Assembly (NCBI GenBank): GCA_930367215.1
Contig: OV884057.1
Coordinates: 263,208,339-263,272,338 of the forward strand
Direction: 5' to 3'
Length of the DNA stretch: 64,000 nucleotides
Origin: Pollenia angustigena
Taxonomy: Eukaryota > Arthropoda > Insecta > Diptera > Polleniidae
Both the position numbers and the translations under genes were made by a program. Below, piece by piece: positions 46,294 to 57,968 of the stretch (its first letter is position 1; each line of letters opens with the position of its first letter). The notes under the pieces were generated by a model. The model saw nothing but the letters and a program-made list of their open reading frames with translations. It did no database searches and was not told the DNA's origin.

Positions 46294-47560
46294 ATGCCTG
46301 TAGTTCGTAGTACCGGGGATATACCATTAGAAGTAGAGCGGGATTCATTAGATCAGGAAGCTGGTGGTGATGCCCGAACACCTGTTTTTACGGTCCGAAG
46401 ACCAAGGACTCGTTTGCAAGCTCGTAGGGAAGCCAATGAAAGAGAGGATGAGAATATTCGACGTATAGTTGATAATTCATTACAAGGGCTTAGGAACGAA
46501 ATATCAGACATGATAGCTGACAGTTTGCGGAACTTTACTTTGGCCAATCGGGAAGCAATAGGACAGGACAGATTAGCTCGGACTGAGAGAATAGATCCGG
46601 ACAGAACTGGACGCGGCATGCAGGATAATGGGAGTGAAGATTATGAAAACCATCGTAGTGGACAAGGAAATCGCGAAAATCGGTATTTGGACAATCGATC
46701 CGATAGGAATTCCGAAAGGGTTTTGAACAAAATTCGTAATTGGAAGTTTCGTTTTACTGGCAATATTTCGGAAGTTACCGTGGACGAATTCATTTATAGA
46801 ATAAATTCTTTAACAAACTCAAATCTTAGCGGCGATTTCGACCTTCTTTGTGAACACGCCCATATTCTTTTTGAAGACAAAGCACTTAAATGGTTTTGGC
46901 GATTCCACCGCAGTTGTGTTCACATGTATTGGGACAAATTATGTGATGCACTGAGGCGACAATATGGAGATGACAAAACAGATTTTGACATTAGGGATGA
47001 CATACTACAGAGGAAACAAAGACATAATGAGAAATTTGACGAATTTCATGAGGCAATCATGGTTTTGTGTGACAAACTGCATACCCCCTTATCAGAATAC
47101 GAGTTGTGTGAAACTTTACAAAGAAATTTAAAACCGGAGATAAGGCATGACATTCTTCATTTGGAAATAAATCGTGTTTCCCATTTACGGCGTGCAGTAC
47201 GAAGGCATGAGAAGTTTGTCAGGGACATGACATCGACAAATGTAAACAAACGTGGTTTCCAAAAGGTGCAGGTATCTGAGCTTATTGGTAAAGAAGAACA
47301 GTTTGTGGAGGACAAACATTTAGATGATGATGATACCGAAATTTGTTTGTTAGTAAAATCGCGAAAGTGTTGGAATTGCGATAAAATTGGCCACAGTTTT
47401 ATAGACTGCTTAGAGCCTAGGACTATTTTTTTGTTACGGTTGTGGGACGAAAAATATTTTTAAGCCAAAGTGTCCTAATTGTTGTTTGAAACGGGGAAAC
47501 GTAACGCAGGATGTCCGTGCGAAAATAGACGGGCATCCGAGGATAAACTAGACAGGATTA
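46294..47560 (+). pseudogene. gag of the long-LTR gypsy element
   Basis: ATG at 46294; an R/E-rich N-terminus with a coiled-coil-like segment (EANEREDENIRRIV), then a capsid-type region (WKFRFTGNISEVTVDEF, about 46741) and the first CCHC knuckle CWNCDKIGHSFIDC at about 47369-47410. The frame ends at 47463. A second knuckle-like CYGCGTKN…CPNC is encoded one frame off from about 47432, after a run of seven T (47426-47432), and runs to a TAG near 47552. One T too many or too few is therefore the likely lesion or sequencing error. Gag would form the particle and bind the RNA through the knuckles. Confidence 0.8.
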
Positions 47561-49491
47561 TACAAAATTCTAAACCTGATGAGACAAATTATTTTTATGA
47601 ACATAAAATACCGGCTAAGACAATTTTCACTGAAATTTCAAAAACTCATCCGTTAAAACGACCTTATCATATTCGTTTAGAGGAATATAAACTTGCTAGG
47701 GCTAGGATTTTTGATGAATCCAATAGTAAACGGAAACTTAACAGATCTACGAGAAGGCTACGTAAGTTTTATAAAAATAGGAAATAATTTCGCAAACACG
47801 TTATATCATCATTGGCGAATAGGGAAAACGACAATCGTCCTTATGTTAGGTTGAACGTGTGCAATGGAAATTATTTTGCATTATTAGATAGTGGGGCGAA
47901 CGTTAACGTTATTGGAGGTCAATTATGTTCCGAATTAATTGAATCGGGTGACTATAATCAAAGTATTGGTAGTGTAAGGACAGCTGATGGGCAACGTCAG
48001 CGTTGTTGTGGGACGGTTATTCTTGAAATCGGGTATAATAGTCAGAGAAAACCGATTGAATTTTTGTTAATACCTTCAATCACTCAGGATATAATATGTG
48101 GCATTGATTTTTGGGAAAAATTTGACATCAAAATTATCACATTGAACGCAATTGACGAAATTATTTCTAAAAATTCTAAAATTCCATTGACAGTATCTCA
48201 GGGAAAACAATTACAAAGCATTATTGATTATTTTTCTAATTCCGACAGAGACGGACTGGGACGTACCACACTGTTGGAACATAACATCGATTCTGATGAA
48301 GCAACCCCTATAAAACAGCGATATTACCCAATATCACCAGCTAGGGAAAAGTTGTTATGTGGAGAGGTAGATCGAATGTTAAAGTTAGGCGTTATCGAAG
48401 AATGCCCGTCATCTCCATGGTCATCGCCAGGTGTTTTAATTGTTAAACCTGGAAAAGTACGTTTTTGCCTGGACAGTAGAAAATTAAATTCCGTTACTAA
48501 GAAAGACGCATATCCCATTCCCAACATAGATGGACTTATTTCGAGACTTCCTCCAATTTATTACATTTCTAAGGTGGATCTAAAAGATGCATTTTGGCAA
48601 ATTAAATTGGACGAAACCTCAAGACCGAAGACAGCGTTTACAATCCCTAACCGACCCTTGTACCAATTTACAAGAATGCCGTTTGGATTGTGCAATACAC
48701 CACAGACAATGTGTAGACTAATGGACCAAGTCATTCCGTATTATTTAAAGACGAACGTTTTTGTTTACTTAGACGACTTACTGATAATTTCAAAAGACTT
48801 TGACGAACATTTAAAGCACTTAAAGGAGGTGGCGACTCAACTTCGGAAGGCTAACTTCACAATAAATGTGAAGAAGAGTAGTTTCAATCTTCGTCAAGTA
48901 CAGTATTTGGGATATATCGTTGGTGAAGGTTCATTAAAAGTTGACCCTGAGAAAGTAAGAGCAATTTCTCAGTTTCCGGCTCCTAAAACAGTCCGACAAC
49001 TTAGACAATTTCTTGGTATGGCCGGATGGTACCGTCGATTTATCGATGATTATGCGACTATTTCATTTCCGATGACAGAATTATTGTCGAAAAGGAAGAC
49101 ATTTGTTTGGACAGATGTGGCACAAAGATCATTTGAAGCAATTAAAAATAAATTGACATCTGCACCCATTTTGGTATATGCGGACTTTCGTAAACCGTTT
49201 ATAATCCAATGTGATGCCAGTATGTTTGGAATCGGGGCTGTACTAGTTCAACTGGACGGAAATGGCGATGAAAAGCCAATAGCATTTATGTCACAAAAAT
49301 TGAACAAAGCCCAGAGGAATTATTCAATAACAGAACTGGAGTGTATGGCTGTAATTCTGGCAATAAAAAAATTTAGGGCGTATATTGAGGGTCATGAGTT
49401 TAAAGTTATAAGCGACCATGCCAGTCTCAAATGGCTCATGAGACAAAAAGACTTATTTGCAAGGCTTCGACTTTACGATAGAACACCGTAA
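47479..49491 (+). pseudogene. pol: protease, reverse transcriptase, RNase H
   Basis: One frame, open from 47479 with a single TAA at 47785-47787. Protease LLDSGANVNVIGG at about 47881. RT: YYISKVDLKDAFWQI (about 48560), FTRMPFGLCNTPQTM (48668), YLDDLLI (about 48766). RNase H: CDAS (about 49210), TELECMAVILAI (49335), SDHASLKWLM (49409). Just after, the frame fails: about ten codons expected before LQGFDF are missing and the integrase continues in another frame. No start codon is expected, since pol is normally reached by frameshifting from gag. Confidence 0.9.
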
Positions 49492-50812
49492 AGGTAAAGA
49501 TAATGTAGTACCGGATGCTTTGTCGCGTGTTTTTGATGAGGGTGCTACATTAACTGAATTAGAGATACAAACATTACCTTCGATTGATTTGAACTCAACG
49601 GCATTTGACTCACATGATTATGCCAAATTGCGAAACGAATTTTCAAAATCAAATTTACCCGATTATCGGGTAATTGACAAATATATTTACAAAAGAATAA
49701 ATTTTACTTCCGGAAATATCGACGAATCTGAAAATTGGAAATTATATGTTCCTTTGGAATTGCGTAAGGATGTTATTTTTGCAGCACATGATATACCAAA
49801 TGCAGCACATGGTGGCACTGCCAAAACTGTGCATCGTGTTAGACAATACTTATATTGGCCTAAATTAGTTATTGATATTAAAGAATATGTTAGCAATTGT
49901 TTATCCTGCAAAACCTCAAAAACACCAACAACCTCACTTAGACCATCTATGGGACAAATGGTGGAAACTGTAACACCTCTACAACGTTTATATATTGATA
50001 TTATTGGTCCTTTTCCACGTACTAAGAATGGGAACATAGGAATTTTAACCATATTAGACCATTTTACAAAATTTTCATTTTTAAAACCATTAAAGAAATT
50101 CATAACCAAGCCAATAATCAGCTACCTCAGGGACGAAATATTTTGTTGTTATGGTGTTCCGGAAATAATAATTTCAGATAACGGAAGCCAATTCAAATCC
50201 GCGGAATTTAGAAAACTTGTTGACAAATATGGAATTAAACATCAGTTTACTGCAATCCATAGTCCCCAATCAAACGTGAGCGAGAGAGTGAACAGATCGA
50301 TAAATGAAGCTCTTCGTTCTTATTGTCGTAATGATCAACGCCAGTGGGATGAGTTCTTGCCAAGTGTAAATTGTGCTATACGAAGTAGCATCCATCAAAC
50401 GACGGGATGTACCCCTTACAAACTTTTATTCGGGCAAACGATGATTACTCATGGACAAGACTACCAAATTTTACGGAACTTAAAACTTTTAGAGGAAGCA
50501 GACACCGAACTTGAAAGACAGGACAATTTTACATTGTTGCGTAACTCTATTCGGACAAAGATTAAGGAAGCTTATGATAGAAACGTGAAGTCTTACAATT
50601 TAAGATCACGTAACCGGGAGTTTAATATTGGACAAATAGTAATACGTCGCCATTTCGTTCAGAGCTCTTTGGTTGATAATTTCAGTGCCAAGTTAGCACC
50701 TACAGGTGTTAAGGCTGTTGTAAGGAAACGAATTGGGAACGTGAATTATGAGCTTGAGGACGTTCATGGCGGATATAAAGCCGTTTACCATATCAAAGAT
50801 ATATGGGTATGA
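49457..50812 (+). pseudogene. pol: integrase
   Basis: Continues RNase H (DNVVPDALSR at 49499) in the other frame. HHCC zinc site H…H…CLSC (49790-49910), catalytic D in YIDIIGP (about 49990), D in SDNGSQF (about 50178) and E in NVSERVNRS (about 50275), so all three are intact. A GPY/F-like C-terminus (NFSAKLAPTGV…YELEDV) ends 50812. The gene stops about 80 bp before the 3' LTR and leaves no room for env. Confidence 0.9.
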
Positions 50813-50894
50813 TTTCTGATTATGTTTACAAAATTTATAGAAAGTCACATTTTTCAGATAAAAATTTGCAACAATGTTTACTTTTCATCTGCTT

Positions 50895-53800
50895 TGTGAG
50901 GGTGACTGCTGTAGCGTTATATGTATATTGGTTAAAGTTTCATTACTTATTACTAATTTATTTTTTTTTTGGGTATAGAAAATTTTCTTTGTATAAAAAT
51001 GAAAATTAAGTAATTTTTTTTTTTTTTTGAAAATAAAGGGAGTCATGAATTTTAAATTTTTAGGAAAATGTTAAAAATTTTTATTATATTTTCGGATTTG
51101 AAATAAAAAGTTTGAGGACGGTAAAATAATTAAGGAGAAATTTATAAAACAGAGAAAATCTTTAAATCAATTGGAATAAAATTTAAATTAAAGTATTAAT
51201 AAAAAACAAAAATTATTTAAAAATAAAAATACACGTTTTAAACGAAAAAAAATACCGGAAGCGCATACAATTTTGAGGAATATTTGGGTTTTATTTTGTG
51301 TTGTGTTCTACGTTTACATTGGAAGAAAATGAAATGAAACTCACGTTCCACAAGCAAATACATTATTAAGAAGACGATCCACTCAACTATCCGCCTCGCA
51401 ACATTCCCCAGATAAAGTGATACATTTGGGACACTTTTGAACACGTTTGAAGAGAATTACTAGCCAAGGATACATTTTTAACATCAGCACCGCGAAAAGT
51501 CACACATATGGAAAATTTTGTTTTGGGAATGAAAGCGTAAATCTATTTGAATAACTATATTTGCACATCTGTCCAAAGTATTGGTGAGAAGTTATTTGTC
51601 ATGATATAAATTTAGAAAACTCATCTTACAATTTGAGTTCAAGTTTTGAGCAAACATCCACAAGATTAGATTTCTAATAAAATTTTTCTTTTTATTTAAT
51701 TCAATTTGTTACTATATTACTTCATTTAAATTTTTGTTTAATTTAATTTAAAACTTGAAACTTATTTGAATCTGTTTGTTTTCTTATAATGTAATGTGTT
51801 AAATTGTAAAAATCAGTTAAATTCTTAAAATTATTCGGTCACCTTAATGTTTGTTTGAAGTAATCTCTTCATCCTTAAATTATGCTATAAAAAAAAAAAA
51901 AAAAAATTACAAAATAAATACATTAATCAGTTCAACACTTCTACACATTTCATATGTACTTATGTGGATAGTATTAGAGTTGTCAATTATTCGCGTTTTA
52001 ACTGTGTTCGAATAATTCAAATAATTGTTTTTGTTCGTTCGAACGAACGATTAAATCTAAAAAATTATTCGATTAATCGATGGGAATAACGAATGAAAAA
52101 ATTATTTTTACAAAAAAATACCTATGGAAAATCCTACATTTCATCTGGTATGACTTATTCTTTTTGAATGCATAACATTTTTCTATTAACTCCATATCGT
52201 TGTATTGCTTAAAGGCATCGTAAAACCCTTAATTCTTTAATAATCTGAAATTACTTTAGATTTTGGAACTTCTGTATGCAATGTCTTCTATAGAACAGCC
52301 GCTGTCTCTCTTAATATATCTGTCCATTGGACCAAGTTCGGCATTTCTTGATGTCGTTGGATTTTCTTCCACTACATCGTTTTCAATGGTAACATTGTCA
52401 CACTTACGCAAATGGTAAAGATAAAACTTACATATTAATATATAATCTAATTTAGCCCGAAATTTAAAAATCCCCTTTTTTGAAATTTTTTTAAAGTTTG
52501 ATTTAAAAATAAAACAGCTGATACAATTGAGAAGGTGAGTTTCAAAACTCGTTTGTTGCAAAATTAAAAATTCGAGATGGCACATGATTCTTACAGTTCT
52601 TATGGCGCTTTATTAGACGAAATATTCTGATTGCATTAATGAATGTCCGTGCTAAAAACATGGAATGCATTGATACAATTAGTACATTTCTTCTCATAAA
52701 GCGCCAAAAGAACTGTTAGAATCAATTGTCATCTCTTATTTTTAATTTTGTAATGAACGAGTTTTGCAACTAATCTACTCAATTGTTTGTTAAGATTTGT
52801 TTAATAAGAACATAAAATACTTTTTTTAAATACAATGAGTGCTCAACTCGGTTTTTGCTTACTAAACATTGAGATTAATTACAACCAGGGCTACAGCAAC
52901 AATATTTTTTCACTTTCCTACATTTTGTATAAAATCACTTAAAACGTCTGAGAATAAATCAAATTCTAAGCTTTTATTTAATTTTTTTTTTTTAATAAAA
53001 AAAATTGTTCGATTAATCGACATTAATTAATCGATTTATTCGTTATTCGAAAATCGTCGTTTTAAAATTATTCGAACAAGAGTTCGGTTTTGTTTGATCG
53101 ATTAATCGAATTATTCTTAATCGGTTGACAACTCTAGATGGTATCATAACTGAAAATGAATACAATCAATTATAATACATTCCACTAATTAACTTTGCCA
53201 TAAAAACGATAACCAAAACTCTTATAAAATATATGTATATTAATAGAAAAAAAAAAGAAAACCATAAGTGTTGTACGCAACCGTCTACAGTCATCCGGCG
53301 CCTGCTGACTTCGATGGACGTTATATAAACGTAAGTTTTGATATTTTTTTTTTTTTTTTTTTAATATTTCTATTATCATCCATGTTAAATACACTCTCAC
53401 TTTATAATCAAATTTACACATAATTATAGAAATGTTTTATGAACAAATTTGAGTTTTAAAATTGACTGCAACACAAGTTACCATTGCGTTTTAATTATTT
53501 TGTTTTATTATTTATAATTTTTTTTTATGTTGTTCATGTTACATTTGTTATAAACACCCTACATTAAATAATTTTAGTTGTCTTTGAATATTTTACATAA
53601 TGTCACCCAATTAACATAAAAACTTTTTATATAATTTTACAATTAACTTGAGGTGACGAGATTTATTAGACATTTATAATAGATTTAAAAATTAAATTAA
53701 CGGGAATTTTTTTTACTTTAAGAAATTTATAACATTGTGAATTATATATAAATATGGAAATTTGAATTTTATTTGTTTTATTTACGAAAAGTGAAGTTAC

Positions 53801-54166
53801 GGGTATGGGGGTTAGGCGGATTTGTTTAAATCGGTAATTTTGGTTTGTTTTTATTTCGATATTGGGCTGACAACCAGTTATGAGTTCTTGTCAGCATGGA
53901 GGGTGGGCTTCGGAACAGTATAGCAAATGTCATCAAAAGCTATACTATAATCTTTTACCGTTTCTACTTTTCTTATATTATGTGGATCATTATATATATT
54001 CTTAAGCTACCTAAAGTTAAATCACTGTGACGAATTCAAATACAATAATAATTTGTTTTATTCTTATAAGGGAACACAACTCACTCCCCACCGACGAGCA
54101 CGGCCGTAATATTAGGTAGCACCGTTCCCGAAAAAAACTAGAAATACATAATTAAGAATCGTTACA
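50895..54166 (+). repeat. 3' LTR, interrupted
   Basis: TGTGAGGGTGAC to CGTTACA, followed by AACT. No clear polypurine tract precedes it (TTTTCATCTGCTT), unusual for an active element. Carries the insertion at 51975-53136. Confidence 0.9.
51975..53136. mobile_element. hAT-like element in 3' LTR
   Basis: Ends TAGAGTTGTCAA and TTGACAACTCTA; flanks GATAGTAT (51967-51974) and GATGGTAT (53137-53144) differ by one base. The 5' LTR has one GATGGTAT at about 42654. Subterminal TTCGATTAATCGA-type repeats. An inner inverted pair (about 52525-52620 against 52685-52790, CAGTTCTTATGGCGCTTTAT) is a nested foldback. The frame at 52256-52585 has no family match. Confidence 0.85.
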
Positions 54167-55034
54167 AACTTTTGTCAAAACTAAATTACTTTTCTAAAAG
54201 ATTATTTTATAAGATGTCCTTTAACTATTGAAATAACTAATAAAATTATCTCAGTTTATTTTGGTATACATATGTAAATATTTGGGGGTTTCACAAGGTA
54301 GTCATTAAGTCTTATGTCTTAAAATAATTACAGGAAATATATATAGTCGGCTTAATATGCAAACCGGCTAAATCCACTTTTTATGTAAATTTAGGTTTTG
54401 ATTCCGTGTGGTAGAGAAAGATACGCCTCGTCGACCAGCATGTAGTGTTTCTTCTATTTAAGTCTTGAAGTGTGTAAAACTGACTGTAATTTTAATTTTC
54501 TATCAAGCTTCAAATGGGAAAAATAAAAAGTTTTTTTCTCTCCTGTAAAATGTGCTCAAAGTGAATTAGCAGGTTTGTATATTAAGCTAACGATATGACT
54601 GTTGTAAGATACCGCTTATAATTTAGATTTCTACTATGCAGTTATGACGAATCAATGAATCAATGAAGTATTACAATTTTAATTTTGTTTGAAACAAAAC
54701 AATATTTACTTTAAACAATTTTAAATTTTGTTTAGGATATTATGATGATATGACTGGATACCACACCTTGTGCATTAATGAATTGTTTTTTTTTGCTTGC
54801 TCGTTTTAGTTCAAGAATTGTTATGTTTCGTACCTATGTTATTGTTTTTTTTTACTTATAAACTCTAAAAAATAAGCAATTAATGCATTTTTATATACTG
54901 AAATTACTTAATTTATAAAAAAAACTTTATTAATCAAAATTAGCCGATTATTAACCGATTAAACCAAAACCTCGGTTAATTAATCGCGCGATTAGCCGAT
55001 TAAAGCAAAAGGTCGATTAAATGAATACCCTAAT

Positions 55035-55855
55035 ATATACCCTTTTCCACCTGAGGTGAAGGGTATAAAAAGATTGAACTTTTAGTTGGTAGTGTCACTC
55101 TGAGAGTAAAATTACAAAGTAAGGGTTTTAATCTGATAACTTATTAGTCTCATCTCTCAGCATTGCATTCTTTTATGCGTGCAGTCTAGGGTGTTCAGCC
55201 GATTAATTCTTGTTCGATTAACAATTTTAGACGATTAATTGTTCGAATAATTTAAAATTGCTAATTTCGATTAAACGATTAATCAAAGAATTTAAGCCGA
55301 TTAATTGAATGATAATAATATTTCTGTTAAATGTATAATTTTTTAAAGTTTAAAGATTCGACAAACCAATATATGAGTCCGTTGGAATTTAAATAAAAAC
55401 AGTCATGTTTTTTTCAACACAATTTAATAATTCATTTTACAAAAGAAAAAACGACAAAGGTATGTTAACTCAAAGATTTTTATTAATTTATCGAGTATGT
55501 TCTAGAAATCGAAATGAAGTTAAATTGAAATCGCACGATAATTTAAATTCAATTATTAACAAAATTACCGTAGTTTTAAGTGTTGTTCTTGCAAAAGTAA
55601 TAGATAAAATGGAATAGTTTTATGAACTTTCATTACAGGGTAGTTTTTAAAATTTGCCCGATTTTGAATATACTTCATTTCGATTTCTAGAACCCGCCCG
55701 TATTTTTTTAACAAAATAGTTCATGTGTTTTAAAATATTGTACGAAAGATAAAACTAATAATGCTAAATGCAACAGGTGTCCAAAACGGTAGTAACGTCA
55801 ATGGTCTTCAACAACTTCACTAATTAATTACTTACACATTGACTTTAACACGGTA
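55035..55855. other. TATACCC repeat piece, hAT-type end and AT-rich DNA
   Basis: 55035-55072 is TATACCCTTTTCCACCTGAG. At 55186 TAGGGTGTTCAGCCGATTAA, followed by many CGATTAAT motifs to 55310, is one end of a relative of the TAGGGTATTCA family; no other end was found. The frame at 55405-55617 has no recognisable product. Confidence 0.5.
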
Positions 55856-55930
55856 CAGTCGGGCCCCGATTATCCGCGATGGTCGGGACCAGAAGCATTA
55901 CTGATAATCAATTTTCACGGTTAATTGAGT
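55856..55930 (+). repeat. pogo/Tigger-like terminal repeat
   Basis: After TA, CAGTCGGGCCCCGATTATCC followed by a GGTTAATTGAG type segment resembles Tigger-type ends. A possible decayed partner, TGTTAATCGGGGTTTT, lies near 57777, after later insertions. Confidence 0.4.
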
Positions 55931-55989
55931 AACAATTTTGATTATACAGTTTTTTTAATATTTTCATTATTTAATAAGTAAACATTGGT

Positions 55990-56640
55990 GTACATATTTA
56001 CATTAAAACAAGTTAGAGTGCTATATTCGGCTGTGCCGAATATTTGATACCCTCCACCGACAGTTCGAATGCTTAAGGAGTAACATCTGTATGATGTTAT
56101 TATTATCTTAAACTGTTACGATTTGTTATTAATTATGGTTTTAGGCGACTAAACTGTTTTCCGGTAGTAGGGTAAATTATGGACCGATAATTTCGAAATT
56201 TCACAGTATCATTTATAGTCCTATAAAACTGCGACGAGCCAAAATTTGTTATGATTGCATTATTGTTTACGGTTTAAGGCGTACTAAACTGTTTTCCGGG
56301 AGTAGTGTTTATATGGGGCTTAGGGTAAATTATGGACGGATCTTCACGAAATTTATCAGCGCGATTTCCAGTCAAATAAAACAAATTTTTGCATAATCTT
56401 ATCTCATTCCGTGCCTTGTTCCAGCATTTATGTTATTTTTTGTAACAATATTATCAATTTTTTTAGGTGGTGGTTCCACATTTTGATTCATAGCTCTGGT
56501 CCTACTGAACCGATTTTGCTGGATTTCAATCCCAAACTGCTTAGGATAACTACAAGCAATTTGGCACCAAGTTTTCTTTTTCTTTTGAGTTGTTCGAAAG
56601 TGAGCGTGTTTAAACATAAAATTTTCTACTGAAAACATGA
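55990..56640. repeat. TTCGGCTGTGCCGAA-type dispersed repeat
   Basis: GTGCTATATTCGGCTGTGCC, GATACCCTCCACCG and repeated AAATTATGGACCGAT blocks match the sequence inside the 42723 element (42960-43800). Non-coding despite short frames on both strands. Confidence 0.7.
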
Positions 56641-56732
56641 GGCAAAAAAAGGGCATTTAGCAAAATAAGAATACAATTTCTTAAACAAAGTCGTGTAATA
56701 ATGTTCGTCTAATATTTTTTAACTGATAATAG

Positions 56733-57460
56733 CAGGGACCGTAACAGTTATACCTTTTTTCATAAAAGTCAGATGAAAACAGTTATTTTTTGATTTTTAT
56801 TTTTTTGAACAAAAATAACTGTTATTTTTTGATTTTTATTTTTTCGATTGAAAAATAACAGTTATCTTTTGATTTTTATTTTTTTGAACAAAAATAACTG
56901 TTATTTTTTGATTTTTATTTTTTCGATCAAAAGTAACAGTTATTTTTTGATTTTTATTTTTTCGAGCAAAAATAAAAGTTATTCTCTAAAGAAATGTACG
57001 TGATTTAATAATTTAGTTGAATTAAAATTTTTATTTTAGTGTGTAGTTAACATTGGAATTTCTTATGCACATTAAAATAATTATTAAAAGTTATCTAAAT
57101 TATTAAAACACGTACATTTCTTTAGAGAATAACTTTTATTTTTGCTCGAAAAAATAGAAATCAAAAAATAACTGTTACTTTTGATCGAAAAAATAAAAAT
57201 CAAAAAATAACAGTTATTTTTGTTCAAAAAAATAAAAATCAAAAATAACTGTTATTTTTGTTCAAAAAAAATAAAAAATCAAAAAATAACTGTTATTTTT
57301 GATCGAAAAAATAAAAATCAAAATTTAAAAAATCAATATATTTTATCATTGGCGAGTGCATAACGAACAATATGGTATACTTGAATCAGTTTTTCGACGT
57401 ATACTTCTATGTGCTTTTTTTGTTTTAAAATTCCAATATAACTGTTATTTTCGGTCCCTG
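56733..57460. mobile_element. hAT-like foldback with tandem-repeat arms
   Basis: Ends CAGGGACCGTAACAG and the inverse ending TTTTCGGTCCCTG; exact GATAATAG on both sides (56725-56732, 57461-57468). Each arm holds four to five copies of a ~36-bp unit built from AATAACTGTTATTTTTTGAT; the arms are inverted around about 57050. No coding. Confidence 0.9.
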
Positions 57461-57527
57461 GATAATAGAGGTAATCACGGTTAATCGAAGCAATTTGAAA
57501 TCATTGCAAACAAAAAACAATAGGCAA

Positions 57528-57757
57528 GGGCCTGATTCTGGCAGTCGTGATCGAGTACTTTCTCGATTCGAAAGCAATTGAATATCTAATTACTTCAATC
57601 AATACTGAACGAATCTGAATTATTTTTTCAGTGTTGTAAAGCATTAATTTGAGTTTCACAATTCCGGAAAATTAATTTCGATTCGTTCTGTATCGAACGA
57701 ATTAAAATTGCTTCCGAATCGAGAAAGTACTCGATCACGACTGCCAGAATTAGGCCC
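57528..57757. mobile_element. 230-bp hairpin MITE
   Basis: GGGCCTGATTCTGGCAGTCG at the left and the inverted copy ending CAGAATTAGGCCC; arms of about 55 bp with GATCGAGTACTTTCTCGATT. Target duplication not identified. Confidence 0.75.
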
Positions 57758-57899
57758 CTGATCTTTGGCCATCATTGTTAATCGGGGTTTTATTTTAGAT
57801 TGCCGCCAGAGAGCGCTTTCGTACACTTTTAAGAATTTCTTGTTTTTATAATTCTTGCCACTGTGCTATAGTGCAAAGCAAAAAGGCTAAGAATTAAAA

Positions 57900-57965
57900 C
57901 AGAAAAAATTTCGCCGATATCAATATATCAGCAATCTTTAAGTATCGTCGATATATCGATATCGG
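57900..57965. promoter_or_regulatory. Clustered CGATAT/TATCGATA palindromes
   Basis: GCCGATATCAATATATCAGC and ATATATCGATATCGGC face each other; TATCGATA is the DREF-type site of flies. It could be a regulatory site of the adjacent gypsy remnant or the stem of a small MITE. Confidence 0.35.
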
Positions 57966-57968
57966 CTT

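Larger units (their letters stand above)
41631..54166 (+). mobile_element. Ty3/gypsy retrotransposon with ~2.1-kb LTRs
   Basis: LTRs at 41631-45352 and 50895-54166 start TGTGAGGGTGAC and end AATCGTTACA; AACT on both outer sides (41627-41630, 54167-54170). Each LTR contains a different hAT-like insertion; without these they are about 2075 and 2102 bp. A tRNA-Lys-type primer site, gag, pol and no env. The very long LTRs and this primer site suggest an Osvaldo-like lineage (inference). Frame breaks in gag and pol make it non-autonomous. Confidence 0.9.
41138..55034. mobile_element. TAGGGTATTCA-family hAT copy split by the gypsy element
   Basis: Left piece 41138-41626 (GATCGGTTAATTTCAAATTG…) and right piece 54171-55034 ending ATGAATACCC match the inner and outer parts of the 30163-32576 element, for example CTCGTCGACCAGCATG near 54428. 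The left terminus is missing (about 60 bp short). The element sits in a TATACCC-family repeat. Confidence 0.75.
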
